Shown here one piece after another: positions 17,832 through 26,772 of a stretch of DNA of 48,541 nt. Within the stretch, counting starts at the first letter, position 1, and each line of letters starts with the position of its first letter. The notes beneath the pieces are model-generated. The model did no database searches and had not been told where the DNA came from. It saw only the letters and a program-made list of their open reading frames with translations. The position numbers and the translations under genes were made by a program. Origin of the DNA: an uncultured Planctomycetaceae bacterium (GTDB lineage Bacteria > Planctomycetota > Planctomycetia > Pirellulales > Pirellulaceae); NCBI GenBank assembly GCA_903927685.1, contig CAIYOB010001614.1, forward strand, positions 1 through 48,541, written 5' to 3'.

Positions 17832-18797
17832 CTATGGCAGGGGGCGCAACTGGGCGCGGAAATCGGCGTAAGCGGCTGACAGATTGGGCGGGGCTTCGGG
17901 CGGGCCTGCGTGCAGCAGCACGCCATACCGCAGCCGGAACGACTCGCCGGACTTGACGACCACCCGGCTGGCCGGGCCCTTGCCGAACGCCTGCTGACCG
18001 AACGGATTGAGCACCAGCGCACCGTAGTCCCGCGCGTGCTGCCAACTCGGCCGGAAGTTCCGGGGATCGCACATCGTCGTGATGCCGGCGTGCCGGCCCT
18101 CAAGGGTCCCGCTGTAATCGCACCAGTCGGCCGCGTTGCCCCAGACCTCGCGCTCGTTGCGGCGTCCCAAGGCGTCGAGAATCGTCCCGCCCTGCTTGAC
18201 CGCCAGCGGCGTGGCCACGCGCACGCCCAGCCCCATCTCCTCCTGGTCGCCGAACACGATTTCGCCTCGGTCCGGCCGGAAGGTCGCCTCCCAGATCAAG
18301 AGATAGCCGGCCGGACGCGCGGCCAACGTCAGCTGCGAGGTCTGTCGGCAGACGAGTTCGCCGTCGGCGGTCTGCAACATGTTCTCCGCCAACCAAGTGA
18401 CCCGCCCGTCGCGGACCGCGGGCGACTCAACGAACCGCACATGCACGATACGGGCCTTGTTCCGCCAGAAATCGTGCCCGCTCAAATCGCCGAACGCGAA
18501 CCACACGCCAGGGTGCATCGTGTCGTGGTCCAGGGCATCCACGCCTGGCATCGGCGGGTGGTTCCGCGTCACCTGAATCCCGCCGGGAGCGCAGACGTTG
18601 GCAAAGTACGGCCGCAAGATCTTGTCGTCGCGAAACATGTAGGTCGCCACCGGCCGGCCGCCGTCGGTGATCAGGACGTGATCGGCCCTCCGCTGGACAA
18701 CGAAATCTGCCGCGACGGAACGCTGGTCGGCGGCCCGCAGCGACGCGGCCCCGACCAAGATCAAGACGAATAGAACGAGCAAGCGATGGTGACTCAT
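17832..18797 (-). CDS. Secreted DUF6807 (PmoA-family) protein
   Basis: A 321-residue protein with a clear signal peptide (LLVLFVLILVGAASLRA). The body matches the pattern of the DUF6807/PmoA-like family common in planctomycetes: YMFRDDKILRPYFANVCAPGG, a HPPMPGVDALDHDTMHPG stretch, and HDFWRNKARIVH. Despite the database name, members are not particulate methane monooxygenase; they occur beside sugar-degrading genes and may be beta-sandwich proteins. His, Asp and Asn in the HPPMPGV...DHDTMHPG region look like a possible metal or substrate site. It is the first gene of the minus-strand sugar run and is transcribed away from the isomerase-like gene 245 bp distant. Function unknown. Confidence 0.75.
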   Translation of the reverse strand: MSHHRLLVLFVLILVGAASLRAADQRSVAADFVVQRRADHVLITDGGRPVATYMFRDDKILRPYFANVCAPGGIQVTRNHPPMPGVDALDHDTMHPGVWFAFGDLSGHDFWRNKARIVHVRFVESPAVRDGRVTWLAENMLQTADGELVCRQTSQLTLAARPAGYLLIWEATFRPDRGEIVFGDQEEMGLGVRVATPLAVKQGGTILDALGRRNEREVWGNAADWCDYSGTLEGRHAGITTMCDPRNFRPSWQHARDYGALVLNPFGQQAFGKGPASRVVVKSGESFRLRYGVLLHAGPPEAPPNLSAAYADFRAQLRPLP

Positions 18798-19042
18798 AGC
18801 GGGAAGGTCCTTCTGAGGCAAAGCACACAAGTCGTTTCCAACATAGCCTGCCGCGGAATCCGAGGTAACCCCAATCTTTCACCAAGTCCTGCACTTGATC
18901 TCGTCTCGACTGCCGTGCAGCCATTGGATTGTGGGAAAGATAAATTGACAGATTGGGGGGTAGACTAAGTGAAAGACCAGGTGGAAGATCCCCAGGAACT
19001 TCAATTGATGCCATACTTAAGCCTTACGCAAGAAAGATCTCC

Positions 19043-20524
19043 ATGCCATCGAGCACTGACCAACACCACGTCGAGCGCCGCCAACCGCTGACCGCCCGCG
19101 TCGGGGTGGTCGCGGTCGGCCATCACACCTACTGGGCCCAATTCCCCGGCTTGCTCGACGAGATGCATCGCAAGGTCGGCGTGCTGGCCGGGCGACTGCA
19201 GGCTCGAGGCGTAGCGGTCGACAACTTCGGCTTGGTGGACAACGCGCAGACCGCCTGGGCCACGCTGCCGGCGATCAAAGCCGCTGATCTGGACGTGCTG
19301 TTCGTCGATATGGCGACCTACGCCACCTCGTCGACGTTTGGCGTCCTCTGCCGCGAACTCCACGTACCGATCGTGCTGGTCGCCCTGCAGCCGATGGCCG
19401 CCATGGACTATGCCAACGGCACCACGTACATGCAGTTGTGCAACGACGATTTCTGCTCGGTGCCGGAGTTCACGGGCGTCGCGGTGAGGTTCGGCAAACC
19501 GGTTCCGCACGTGATTTTGGGCCACGAGCACGGCGATCCTCAGGCGGATGCGGAACTGGCGGCCTGGTGCGATATCGCCAAAGTCCTGCACAGCTTGCGG
19601 AAGGGCCGCGTGGGTTTGATGGGGCACGTGCTCGAGTCGATGTACGATATGCACGCCGATCCGTGCGCGATCACCGCTGCGTTCGGCTGTCACGTGCCCC
19701 TGCTGGAGCCGCACGATCTGCTGCGGCATTACCAGGCGGCCGAGGCCCCGGCAATCGCGGCCAAACGCCGGCTGATCCTCGATTTTTTCGACACTCCGGA
19801 TCCGCAGAGCGACCCGATCACGGAGAAGCTCACCGAACGGGACCTCGAGACCGCCGCCCGCGCGGCCGTGGCCTTGGACGGCCTGATCGCCGAACAGGAC
19901 CTCACCGGCTTGGCCTATTACTACGAAGCCGACCCGGGCAGCGAACTGCGGACGCTGATGACGAACCTGATCGTCGGCAACTCGCTGCTGACCGGCGGCG
20001 GGTTTCCCATGTGCGGGGAATTCGACATCAAGAACTGCCTGGCCATGCTGATCTTCGACCGGCTGGGGATCGGCGGCAGTTTTGCCGAATTCCACCCTGT
20101 CGACTTCGTCCAGGACACCGTGCTGGTCGGCCACGACGGCCCCCACCACATTAACATCGCGGACGGCAAGCCCGTGCTCCGCAGCTTGAAAAAGTACCAC
20201 GGCAAACCCGGCAGCGGCGCCAGTGTGGAATTCCAGCTCAAGGAAGGCCCGATCACGATGCTGAGCATCGGCCAGCGCGCCGACGGCAAATTCAAGTTCA
20301 TTGTCGCCGAGGGCCTGTCCGAACGCCGGCCGATTCCGCCGACCGGCAACACCAACACGCATGGCCGCTTTGGCCGCGACGTGCGGAGATTCCTCTGCGA
20401 TTGGGTCCAGGCTGGCCCGACCCACCATTTCGCGCTCGGCATCGGCCAGCATGCCGATACGCTGGTCAAAGTGGCCGCGTGCCTGGGCATCGAATGCGCC
20501 GTGATCCGCCGGCAGGAGAATTGA
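19043..20524 (+). CDS. L-fucose/L-arabinose isomerase-like protein
   Basis: A 493-residue cytoplasmic protein. ATG 19043 starts before the conserved VGVVAVGHHTYWAQFPGL segment; upstream in-frame codons look non-coding. Later landmarks are LFVDMATYATSSTFG, ESMYDMHADPCAI, GGGFPMCGEFDIKNCLAM and HPVDFVQDTVLVGHDGPHH, the last two carrying Glu, Asp and His in the positions expected for a metal-dependent ketol isomerase. Such enzymes interconvert aldose and ketose sugars. Its place, divergent from a glycosidase/transporter run and upstream of a sugar-type oxidoreductase (47 bp gap), supports sugar metabolism. Whether the substrate is fucose, arabinose or another sugar cannot be read. Confidence 0.78.
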   Translation: MPSSTDQHHVERRQPLTARVGVVAVGHHTYWAQFPGLLDEMHRKVGVLAGRLQARGVAVDNFGLVDNAQTAWATLPAIKAADLDVLFVDMATYATSSTFGVLCRELHVPIVLVALQPMAAMDYANGTTYMQLCNDDFCSVPEFTGVAVRFGKPVPHVILGHEHGDPQADAELAAWCDIAKVLHSLRKGRVGLMGHVLESMYDMHADPCAITAAFGCHVPLLEPHDLLRHYQAAEAPAIAAKRRLILDFFDTPDPQSDPITEKLTERDLETAARAAVALDGLIAEQDLTGLAYYYEADPGSELRTLMTNLIVGNSLLTGGGFPMCGEFDIKNCLAMLIFDRLGIGGSFAEFHPVDFVQDTVLVGHDGPHHINIADGKPVLRSLKKYHGKPGSGASVEFQLKEGPITMLSIGQRADGKFKFIVAEGLSERRPIPPTGNTNTHGRFGRDVRRFLCDWVQAGPTHHFALGIGQHADTLVKVAACLGIECAVIRRQEN

Positions 20525-20571
20525 CGCAGCACTCGCCTCCGTCATACCATATCCGCCAAGGAGCCGTTGCG

Positions 20572-21921
20572 ATGCCACACCCGGAAACCGAAGCCAGCGT
20601 CCCTCAGCCGTCCGATCCTCGCCGCCGCAGCCGCACGGCCGGTCCCGCCGCCGTCGCCTCGCTGGCCGCCGGCCTGGACATCGCTCGCAGCGCCCATGCG
20701 GCGGGCAGCGACGTGGTGCGGATCGGTTTGGTTGGTTGCGGCAACCGCGGCACCGGGGCGTGCCGGGAAGCCCTGTTGACCGCGGGCCCCAAGCGCCTGG
20801 TGGCGGTCGGCGACCTGTTTCCCGAACGGATCGAGTTCAGCTTGAAGAACTTGCTGAAGTACGATGACATCAACTCCAGCATCGACGTGCCCGCCGCGCG
20901 CCGCTTCGTCGGCTTTGACGCCTACCAGCGCGTCATCGACGCCGGTGTCGACCTGGTCCTGCTGGCCACGCCGCCGCATTTCCGCCCGCTCCACTATGCG
21001 GCGGCCGTCCAAGCCGGCAAGCACGCGTTTCTGGAAAAGCCAATCTGCGTCGACGCCCCGGGATACCGCCAGTTGCTGGCTGCCAACGCCGCCGCACGCC
21101 AGCAGAAGTTGTCCGTCGTCGTCGGCTTGCAGCGCCGCCACCAGCGGAATTACTTGGAGGGCGTCCAGAAGATCCGCGCCGGCGAGATCGGCGACGTGAC
21201 CTACATCCGCACGTATTTCAATGTGCCCGCCGGCGGCCGCTCCGGCTTGCTGCGGCCGGAGGGGATGAGCGAATTCGAGTACCAGATCCGCCACTGGGGC
21301 GTCTTCCTGTGGCTGTGCGGGGACCACCTGGTCGAACAGGCGACGCACCAGGTCGACGTCGCCAACTGGGTCATGAACGGGCATCCGGTGCGCGCCAGCG
21401 GACTGGGCGGCCGCGAAGTGCGGCGCGGCCCCGGCAACGGCGACATCTGGGACCATCATACGATCGAGTTCGAGTACGAGAACGGCGTGCGTTACTTCTG
21501 CCAGGCCCGCCAGCAGGCCGGGACCTGGGACCACGTGTCAGAAACCGTCCACGGGACCAAGGGCCTGCTCGTCCTGGGCACCGGCCCCTGGGGCTATGGC
21601 GAGCTGACACCCCGCGATCTGCGGGACCAGAAACGCGTGACGGAGAACCCTTACCGCCGCGAACACGACAACCTGTTCGCCAGCATCCGCGGCACCGGCC
21701 CGTACCGGCTGGACGCCGAATACGGCGCCGTCAGCAGCATGACCGCCGTGCTGGGCCGCATGGCGACGTATTCCGGCCGGCTGATCACTTGGGACGAAGC
21801 CGTCAAGTCCGAGTTGCGACTGGGGCCGCAGCGCTACGCCTGGGATGCCGATCCGCCGACGAAAGCCGACGCCAGCGGGGCCTACGCCGCCGCCGTGCCC
21901 GGCGAGATGCGGGTGCTGTGA
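20572..21921 (+). CDS. Gfo/Idh/MocA-family oxidoreductase with degenerate Tat-like leader
   Basis: A 449-residue NAD(P)-dependent oxidoreductase. The Rossmann motif is VGCGNRGTG near residue 51, and FLEKPICVD carries the conserved EKP lysine. The C-terminal half is the usual alpha/beta substrate domain, with DHHTIEFEYENG. ATG 20572 is supported by AAGGAG 8 nt upstream. The N-terminus has RRRSRTAGPAAVASLAAG, which looks like a Tat signal that lost its Phe-Leu after the Arg pair; many planctomycete members are exported by Tat. Export here is doubtful. It follows the isomerase-like gene by 47 bp and probably oxidises or epimerises a sugar in the same pathway. Confidence 0.85.
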   Translation: MPHPETEASVPQPSDPRRRSRTAGPAAVASLAAGLDIARSAHAAGSDVVRIGLVGCGNRGTGACREALLTAGPKRLVAVGDLFPERIEFSLKNLLKYDDINSSIDVPAARRFVGFDAYQRVIDAGVDLVLLATPPHFRPLHYAAAVQAGKHAFLEKPICVDAPGYRQLLAANAAARQQKLSVVVGLQRRHQRNYLEGVQKIRAGEIGDVTYIRTYFNVPAGGRSGLLRPEGMSEFEYQIRHWGVFLWLCGDHLVEQATHQVDVANWVMNGHPVRASGLGGREVRRGPGNGDIWDHHTIEFEYENGVRYFCQARQQAGTWDHVSETVHGTKGLLVLGTGPWGYGELTPRDLRDQKRVTENPYRREHDNLFASIRGTGPYRLDAEYGAVSSMTAVLGRMATYSGRLITWDEAVKSELRLGPQRYAWDADPPTKADASGAYAAAVPGEMRVL

Positions 21922-21996
21922 CGCACCCCCAACGCTGCCGACGTTTCCTGGTCGGGCGGATTGCCAATCCGCCCCACGTTTCAGGCACCGACAGGA

Positions 21997-22962
21997 TCAC
22001 TTCTCCATCCCCGCGCCCGTCGTGGCCTCGGCGGACAACGTCCGGCGGCGGAGACTGGGCTTTTCGATCGTGACGATCGTGAACGGATCCACGCTCTCCG
22101 TCAACCATACGCTGGAACCGATCACGCTGTCATGGCCGATCACCGTCCGGCCGCCCAGGATGGTCGCGCTGGCATAGATCACGACGCGGTCGCCGATCGT
22201 CGGGTGGCGTTTCATGTTGCGGATCAGCTTGCCGTCCGCGTCGGTGGGGAAACTTAAGGCCCCCAAGGTCACGCCTTGGTACAGCTTGACGTGATTGCCG
22301 ATATCCGACGTCTCGCCGACCACCACGCCGGTGCCATGATCGATGAAGAAATGATGGCCGATGTTGGCTCCGGGATGGATGTCGATCCCGGTCTGGTGAT
22401 GCGCCCATTCGGTCATCATCCGCGGGATGAACGGCACGCCCAGCACGTGCAGCTCGTGGGCCAGGCGGTACACCGTGATGCCTTCCAAGCCGGGGTAGCA
22501 CAAGATGACTTCGTCCAGGTTCTTGCAGGCCGGATCGCCGTCGAACGCCGCTTGCACATCCATCGCCAACATCCGCCGCAATTCGGGGATCCGCTGCAGG
22601 AACGCGATCGCCAACCGCTGGCCTTGTGCTTGGTAGTCCGCCTTGTCGGCGAGCGGATCGACACCCCGCTCGACGCGCGCCTCGTGCTGCAACGCCCGGG
22701 CGATTTGCGTCGTCAGCGTGTCGTGCAAGCCGTCGACCAGGTCGCCGACGTGGTAGGTGACGTTCCCGATGTGCAGCCCTTCGCGGCGGCGGTAGCCCGG
22801 GTACAGGATGTCCTTCAAGTCCTGGATCGCCGCCACGATCTCTTCGTACTTGGGCAGCGGGCAGTGGCCCAAGTGATTGATCGTGGGAACTGTGGTATAC
22901 GTCTCGACGATTTCGTCGGTCAGTTCCGGCAAGTGTTCTTTCAGTCGCAAGTCGGATGCCAT
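21997..22962 (-). CDS. cysE: Serine O-acetyltransferase (left-handed beta-helix)
   Basis: A 321-residue cytoplasmic enzyme that acetylates serine from acetyl-CoA, the first step of cysteine synthesis. The C-terminal catalytic part shows [40 protein letters not shown] hexapeptide repeats, with the catalytic His in the HPGA and DHGTG segments, then a long N-terminal helical region of the EpsC/CysE type. The extra length over CysE (about 270) is in the N-terminal part. ATG 22962 was chosen because the upstream open frame is Ser/Pro/Arg-rich and unlike the family; GGGAG lies about 9 nt upstream. No cysteine synthase gene is adjacent. The preceding DUF151 gene is 387 bp away. Confidence 0.85.
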   Translation of the reverse strand: MASDLRLKEHLPELTDEIVETYTTVPTINHLGHCPLPKYEEIVAAIQDLKDILYPGYRRREGLHIGNVTYHVGDLVDGLHDTLTTQIARALQHEARVERGVDPLADKADYQAQGQRLAIAFLQRIPELRRMLAMDVQAAFDGDPACKNLDEVILCYPGLEGITVYRLAHELHVLGVPFIPRMMTEWAHHQTGIDIHPGANIGHHFFIDHGTGVVVGETSDIGNHVKLYQGVTLGALSFPTDADGKLIRNMKRHPTIGDRVVIYASATILGGRTVIGHDSVIGSSVWLTESVDPFTIVTIEKPSLRRRTLSAEATTGAGMEK

Positions 22963-23349
22963 GGCAAGGACTCCCGGAAAAACGCCCCGCGGAGATGGGG
23001 CCAGAGGCGGACAGCAGACACGATGGTTGAGGGTCGGTGATGTGTGTCCGGTCAGGCCGGACAGCAGCCGCGGAGACAGGTGCAGGCCAGACGCAGCGTC
23101 AACATCACAACTCAACTCCATCCGGACAGGCGGACGGCCTGAATCCGGTCCATCGCGGTTCGCTCGGCGGGTGGAAGTCGCCCCAGTCTTCAAGCGGGCG
23201 AGCCGAGAACTCCTCGACAATTGTCTTCGGTCCGCGTCGGCTTGGAAGTTTAGGCAAATTCGCTACCAACCGCAGCCTGCGTCCCGTCCCGGTGCCGATC
23301 TCTCCAACCACCTCCTGAGTATTGTATGTCCCTGGGAAGAGTTGGCCTT
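22963..23349. other. Intergenic region before the serine acetyltransferase gene
   Basis: A 387-base gap between two minus-strand genes. On the minus strand, TACAAT lies near 23322 and AGGAGG shortly after it, followed by a 68-codon open frame (23105-23311) that I do not recognise and do not call. A perfect 7-bp hairpin is at 23043-23061. A leader for cysE is possible; no known riboswitch was recognised. Confidence 0.45.
23043..23061 (-). promoter_or_regulatory. Stem-loop in the cysE leader
   Basis: TGTCCGG and CCGGACA pair perfectly over 7 bp around a 5-base loop, about 80 nt before the serine acetyltransferase start. No T-run follows on the minus strand, so it is not a classical terminator; a regulatory hairpin or palindromic protein site are both possible. 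Confidence 0.3.
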
Positions 23350-23763
23350 TCAGGTCGACGTATCGCTGGTCGCTTCCTCCAGCACCTCTTCGTTGACGAA
23401 AATCGGCAGTGGCGGATTGCAGGTCACCGCCACGGCGATCGCGTCCGACGGCCGCGCGTCGATCTCGACCAATTCCCCGTCGCGGCGGACGCGGAGCAGG
23501 GCGAAATACGTTCCTTCCCGCAGTCCGCTGATCACCACGCTGTCCAGTTCCCCGTTCATCTGCTCGACGACGTTGACGATCAAATCGTGCGTCAGCGGTC
23601 GCGGCGTCTGGTATCCCTTGACCCGCCGGTCGATGCTCGTGGCCTCGAAAATGCCGATCACGATGGGGAACTGGCGGTCCCCGTCGATCTCGCGCAGGTA
23701 GATGATCTGCTGATCATGGATCTCGCTGATAATGATCCGCGACAACTGCATTTCGACTGGCAT
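23350..23763 (-). CDS. Bifunctional nuclease family protein (DUF151)
   Basis: A 137-residue cytoplasmic protein of the DUF151/bifunctional nuclease family, whose studied members cleave DNA and RNA. The conserved pattern is visible throughout: QQIIYLREIDGDRQFPIVIG at residues 18-37, then an EA dipeptide and the family core RPLTHDLI, and finally EIDARPSDAIAVAV, the signature region near the C-terminus. ATG 23763 has GAGGAG 7 nt upstream and begins the family's usual MPVEM. Length fits. It is monocistronic or heads a unit with cysE. The biological role in planctomycetes is not known. Confidence 0.88.
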   Translation of the reverse strand: MPVEMQLSRIIISEIHDQQIIYLREIDGDRQFPIVIGIFEATSIDRRVKGYQTPRPLTHDLIVNVVEQMNGELDSVVISGLREGTYFALLRVRRDGELVEIDARPSDAIAVAVTCNPPLPIFVNEEVLEEATSDTST

Positions 23764-23908
23764 GCCATACTCCTCGCCGCACGGGACCGGCCCGACTGGC
23801 TGCGCGGCCGTCCAACCCGCCGCGTTCGTGCCATGGTCGGGACACCCCCCGCCGACCGCAAACCCGCTCGGGACGGACCACTCTGGCCCAGTCCGCCACG
23901 GTTGTTGC

Positions 23909-23914
23909 ATTATA
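23909..23914 (-). promoter_or_regulatory. Candidate -10 box for the DUF151 gene
   Basis: A perfect TATAAT on the minus strand, about 146 nt before the ATG at 23763. No good -35 hexamer lies at the expected distance, so this is weak support for a promoter. Confidence 0.3.
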
Positions 23915-24057
23915 GGGGCACCCAGCCACCGTCGGCTAGCCACCGATCCGCCGACAGCCAGCGTGTCTTCGTTGGAGTTCACGCTCCCGCTTCTCATGGC
24001 AGAACGCCGCCGCTGACGGGCGGCGGTACGGCGTACCGTTCCGCGGCTTGTTCGCCA

Positions 24058-24180
24058 CCTGGGACGTTCCGTCAGAACGGAAGCTGGCAATGGTCCGCAG
24101 GAAGCCGTCCAATCGGAGGCAGAGGCAACGGCGACGTGGTGAGTATCCCACGGACAAGCCGTGGGCATTGAACGTCCCAA
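24058..24180. repeat. Inverted-repeat element, possible MITE
   Basis: TGGGACGTTC (24058-24067) and GAACGTCCCA (24171-24180) are perfect 10-base terminal inverted repeats around a 123-base unit. Inside is CCCACGG/CCGTGGG, a 7-bp hairpin with a 5-base loop, near the right end. No transposase gene or clear target-site duplication was seen. Confidence 0.45.
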
Positions 24181-24423
24181 GCGCTGCCCGCACTGCGCAG
24201 CGTTTCCCGTACAAGTCGGACACCTATTTCTCGAACGACGCTTAGCTAGACCGCATGGGTGTCAATGGACATAATCTAGTCGGCTTCAGACGCAGCCGCG
24301 ACAGGCGGGGCTGGCCCGAATGGCACGAGGTTAAGGGAAGAAGCATGAGAAGGGTGGCCGGGGTCAGTGAAGGGTCGCCTGGCAACTGCGCCGGGAACCG
24401 TTTCTCTTGCGAGGATGTAGGCC

Positions 24424-26745
24424 ATGTCCACTGCGAAGTACTTTCAGCCGTTGCGGAAGATGTCTTACGCCGCGAAGTGCCTTGTGGCGTTGATTTCCGT
24501 CTCGGGCCTGGCGCGGGAAGTCCTGGCCGCCGTGCCGGAAATCTGCCGGGTGCAGGGCGGGAATACGAAAACAATCTGGGGCGTTGGGTTCACGCCGGAC
24601 CAAACCGAGGTCTGGGACTGGAAAGCGCCGTTTGACGCGGAGACGGCCTTGGCGGCCTTGAACGTCACGCCCTATGACGCCGCTGGAGCGTTGCCCGCCG
24701 CGCCGCCGCCGGGCTCGCGCCGCCTGAAGATCTTGGATGCGGACCCGCGCGGGCTGGTCATGGCCGTCGAGTTTGAGTCGCGCTACGACGCGAACGGCTT
24801 TTATGACGCGCGCGCCGGGGGGCACGTGTGTTGGGTCAAGAACGCCGACGGCTGGTCCAAACCGTGGCTGGTCACCGCCGCCCGGCCCTGGTGGGTCTCG
24901 CCGGCCGTCGCGCCGCCGGGCGCGGCCGTGCGGGTTTTCGGGCGGTCGCTCGATGCGCGGCTGGTGGCGCTGAAGGCGAGCGCCGGCGGTCAAGTCACGT
25001 CCGTGTCCGAATTCGAGCGCGGCCAGCATCCGCTGTACGAAGTGCGCGTCAAGTTGCCGGCGGATCTCGCGCCCGGCGACTACGACTTATTTGTTCACAA
25101 CGCAGCCGGCGGCGAAGCCGGCTGGGGCGGGCCGGTGCAAGTTCGCGTCGAGTCGCCCGCCGCGGCCCCGGCCGGGTTCTTCGACGTGCGGCAATTCGGG
25201 GCCCAGGGAAACGGCTTTGACGACGATACCGCCGCCCTGCGCGCGGCGCTGGTGCAGGCAGGCGAAGCGGGCGGCGGGACGGTGTTCCTGCCGCCGGGAC
25301 GGTACGCCCTCAGCGCGACGCTGTGGATCCCGCCGCACGTGACGCTGCAGGGCGCGGGGCCGCACAACAGCATCCTCGCCGTTCGGGACGAGCGGCCGAT
25401 GCGTTGGGACGTGCCGGACGCGATCACCCGCGAGATGCCGGGCCACTTCCGAGCACGCCAGCAAGACGGTCAACGGGGCGCGATGCTGTGGATGCGGGAC
25501 CGCAGCCGCGTCGTGGACCTGGGGATGGTCGATGGCCCTGGCACGCTGCTCCCGATCTTCGGCTCGCGCGAGCAATGCCGCATCGAACGCTGCCACATCC
25601 GCGCGACCCACTCGACTCAACCGGCGGTGATGGTCGAATGGGGGTCGGACGGGTTCGTCCTGAAGGATTCGGCCATCGAGTCCGTCAGCGGCGGCTTGTT
25701 CCTGGTTCACGGGCCGCACACACAGGCCCTGGTCAGCGGCAACACGATCCGCAACTTGCGGCCGGGACAAGCCAACAATCTGTTCATCCGCGCCTTTGTC
25801 CATTCGATCATCGAAGACAACGTGCTCGAAGACGGCGACCGCAATTGGTGTTCGCAGACCGGCTATACCAGCGGCTACCACTCGATCCTGCTAGGCAACA
25901 CCTGGCGGAACAACGTGCCGCGGCGGCACAACTCGGGCGAGAACATGTACGAGGCCGGCGAGGCCACCTGGCACGGGCCGGTGGCCGGCGCGGACGCCAC
26001 CAGCTTGACGGTCACGGGCGCGCCGTTCGAAGACCAGAAGTTGGCCAACGAGTTCGTGTTGGTTCTGGACGGCCGCGGGTTGGGTCAGTACCGGCGCGTG
26101 ACCGCGAACACGACCAATACGCTCACCGTCGCTCCAGCGTGGGATGTCGTGCCCGATGCCTCGACACTGGCGATGGTCGGCAAGGCGTATGTGGAAACGC
26201 TGTGGATCGACAACAACGAGGAGAACACGGCAAACTGGACGGGCTTCTGGGGGAACAACTTTGGTCACGTCGTGGACAGCCATTCGCTGCGCAACGGAGA
26301 GGGGTTCTATCTCTGGGCTTGGAAGCACGACGCGCCGTCGCCGGTGGCGTTCTGCGACCTGATCGGCGTGCGGATCATGGGCCGCGGCAACATCAGCCTG
26401 CTGGGGCCGCTGGTTTTCGGCAACACGGTGCGGTTTTCGGAAGTGACCGGCTTTCGCTACGGCCCCGGCTTCCACATTCAGCCCACATGGCTGCAGAACA
26501 TGGACCCGCAGCAGCGGGCCGCCGTGGACCTGCAGTCCGTCCAGCACCAGATCGCGGGCTTGCCGGAGACGGCGCCGCTGAAGGATTGGAACGTCATCGA
26601 GGGCTCGCACCTGTACGACGGCCCGCGCGGGATTCATATCCCGCCCCAGGCCCGGCATACGCAGGTGCGCAACAACGCCATCCACGTCGACGGCGAGTCC
26701 GTGGTGGACGAGTCGTCCGGAGCCGTCCGGCCCCCTGCAGAGTAA
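24424..26745 (+). CDS. Secreted right-handed beta-helix protein (pectate-lyase-3 type)
   Basis: A 773-residue protein with an N-terminal export signal (CLVALISVSGLAREVLAA). Residues about 150-245 look like an IPT/TIG-type Ig domain (WWVSPAVAPPGAAVRVFG). From residue 254 a pectate_lyase_3 domain begins: FDVRQFGAQGNGFDDDTAAL, then GGGTVFLPPGRYAL and VTLQGAG, followed by repeated short beta-helix rungs (CRIERCHI, FVLKDSAIES, SGNTIRNL, SIIEDNVLEDG). Families with this architecture cleave or bind polysaccharides; catalytic residues cannot be picked with confidence. GAGGAT about 8 nt upstream supports the ATG. The following genes are close, but shared transcription is uncertain. Confidence 0.8.
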   Translation: MSTAKYFQPLRKMSYAAKCLVALISVSGLAREVLAAVPEICRVQGGNTKTIWGVGFTPDQTEVWDWKAPFDAETALAALNVTPYDAAGALPAAPPPGSRRLKILDADPRGLVMAVEFESRYDANGFYDARAGGHVCWVKNADGWSKPWLVTAARPWWVSPAVAPPGAAVRVFGRSLDARLVALKASAGGQVTSVSEFERGQHPLYEVRVKLPADLAPGDYDLFVHNAAGGEAGWGGPVQVRVESPAAAPAGFFDVRQFGAQGNGFDDDTAALRAALVQAGEAGGGTVFLPPGRYALSATLWIPPHVTLQGAGPHNSILAVRDERPMRWDVPDAITREMPGHFRARQQDGQRGAMLWMRDRSRVVDLGMVDGPGTLLPIFGSREQCRIERCHIRATHSTQPAVMVEWGSDGFVLKDSAIESVSGGLFLVHGPHTQALVSGNTIRNLRPGQANNLFIRAFVHSIIEDNVLEDGDRNWCSQTGYTSGYHSILLGNTWRNNVPRRHNSGENMYEAGEATWHGPVAGADATSLTVTGAPFEDQKLANEFVLVLDGRGLGQYRRVTANTTNTLTVAPAWDVVPDASTLAMVGKAYVETLWIDNNEENTANWTGFWGNNFGHVVDSHSLRNGEGFYLWAWKHDAPSPVAFCDLIGVRIMGRGNISLLGPLVFGNTVRFSEVTGFRYGPGFHIQPTWLQNMDPQQRAAVDLQSVQHQIAGLPETAPLKDWNVIEGSHLYDGPRGIHIPPQARHTQVRNNAIHVDGESVVDESSGAVRPPAE

Positions 26746-26772
26746 CTTCCCTTTTCTGTTTCTGCTGTGCTC

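Larger units (their letters stand above)
23764..24423. other. Long divergent intergenic region
   Basis: 660 bases between the DUF151 gene (minus) and the beta-helix gene (plus). It contains a TATAAT hexamer on the minus strand (23909-23914) and an inverted-repeat element (24058-24180). ORFs here are rich in Arg and lack recognisable features. Bases 24181-24423 show nothing I can assign apart from the RBS of the next gene. Confidence 0.5.

Noticed and set aside
84..19001. A 16-bp match (84-99 against 18986-19001, opposite orientation)
   Set aside because: Matches over AAGTTCCTGGGGATCT only; in a window this size one such match is not strongly unexpected, and the flanks do not extend it clearly.
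19001..20578. A long minus-strand ORF over the isomerase-like gene
   Set aside because: Antisense to a gene with clear family motifs; no signature of its own.
23105..23311. A 68-residue minus-strand ORF after AGGAGG
   Set aside because: The RBS is too close to the GTG, the protein has no family-like features and it lies in a leader region.
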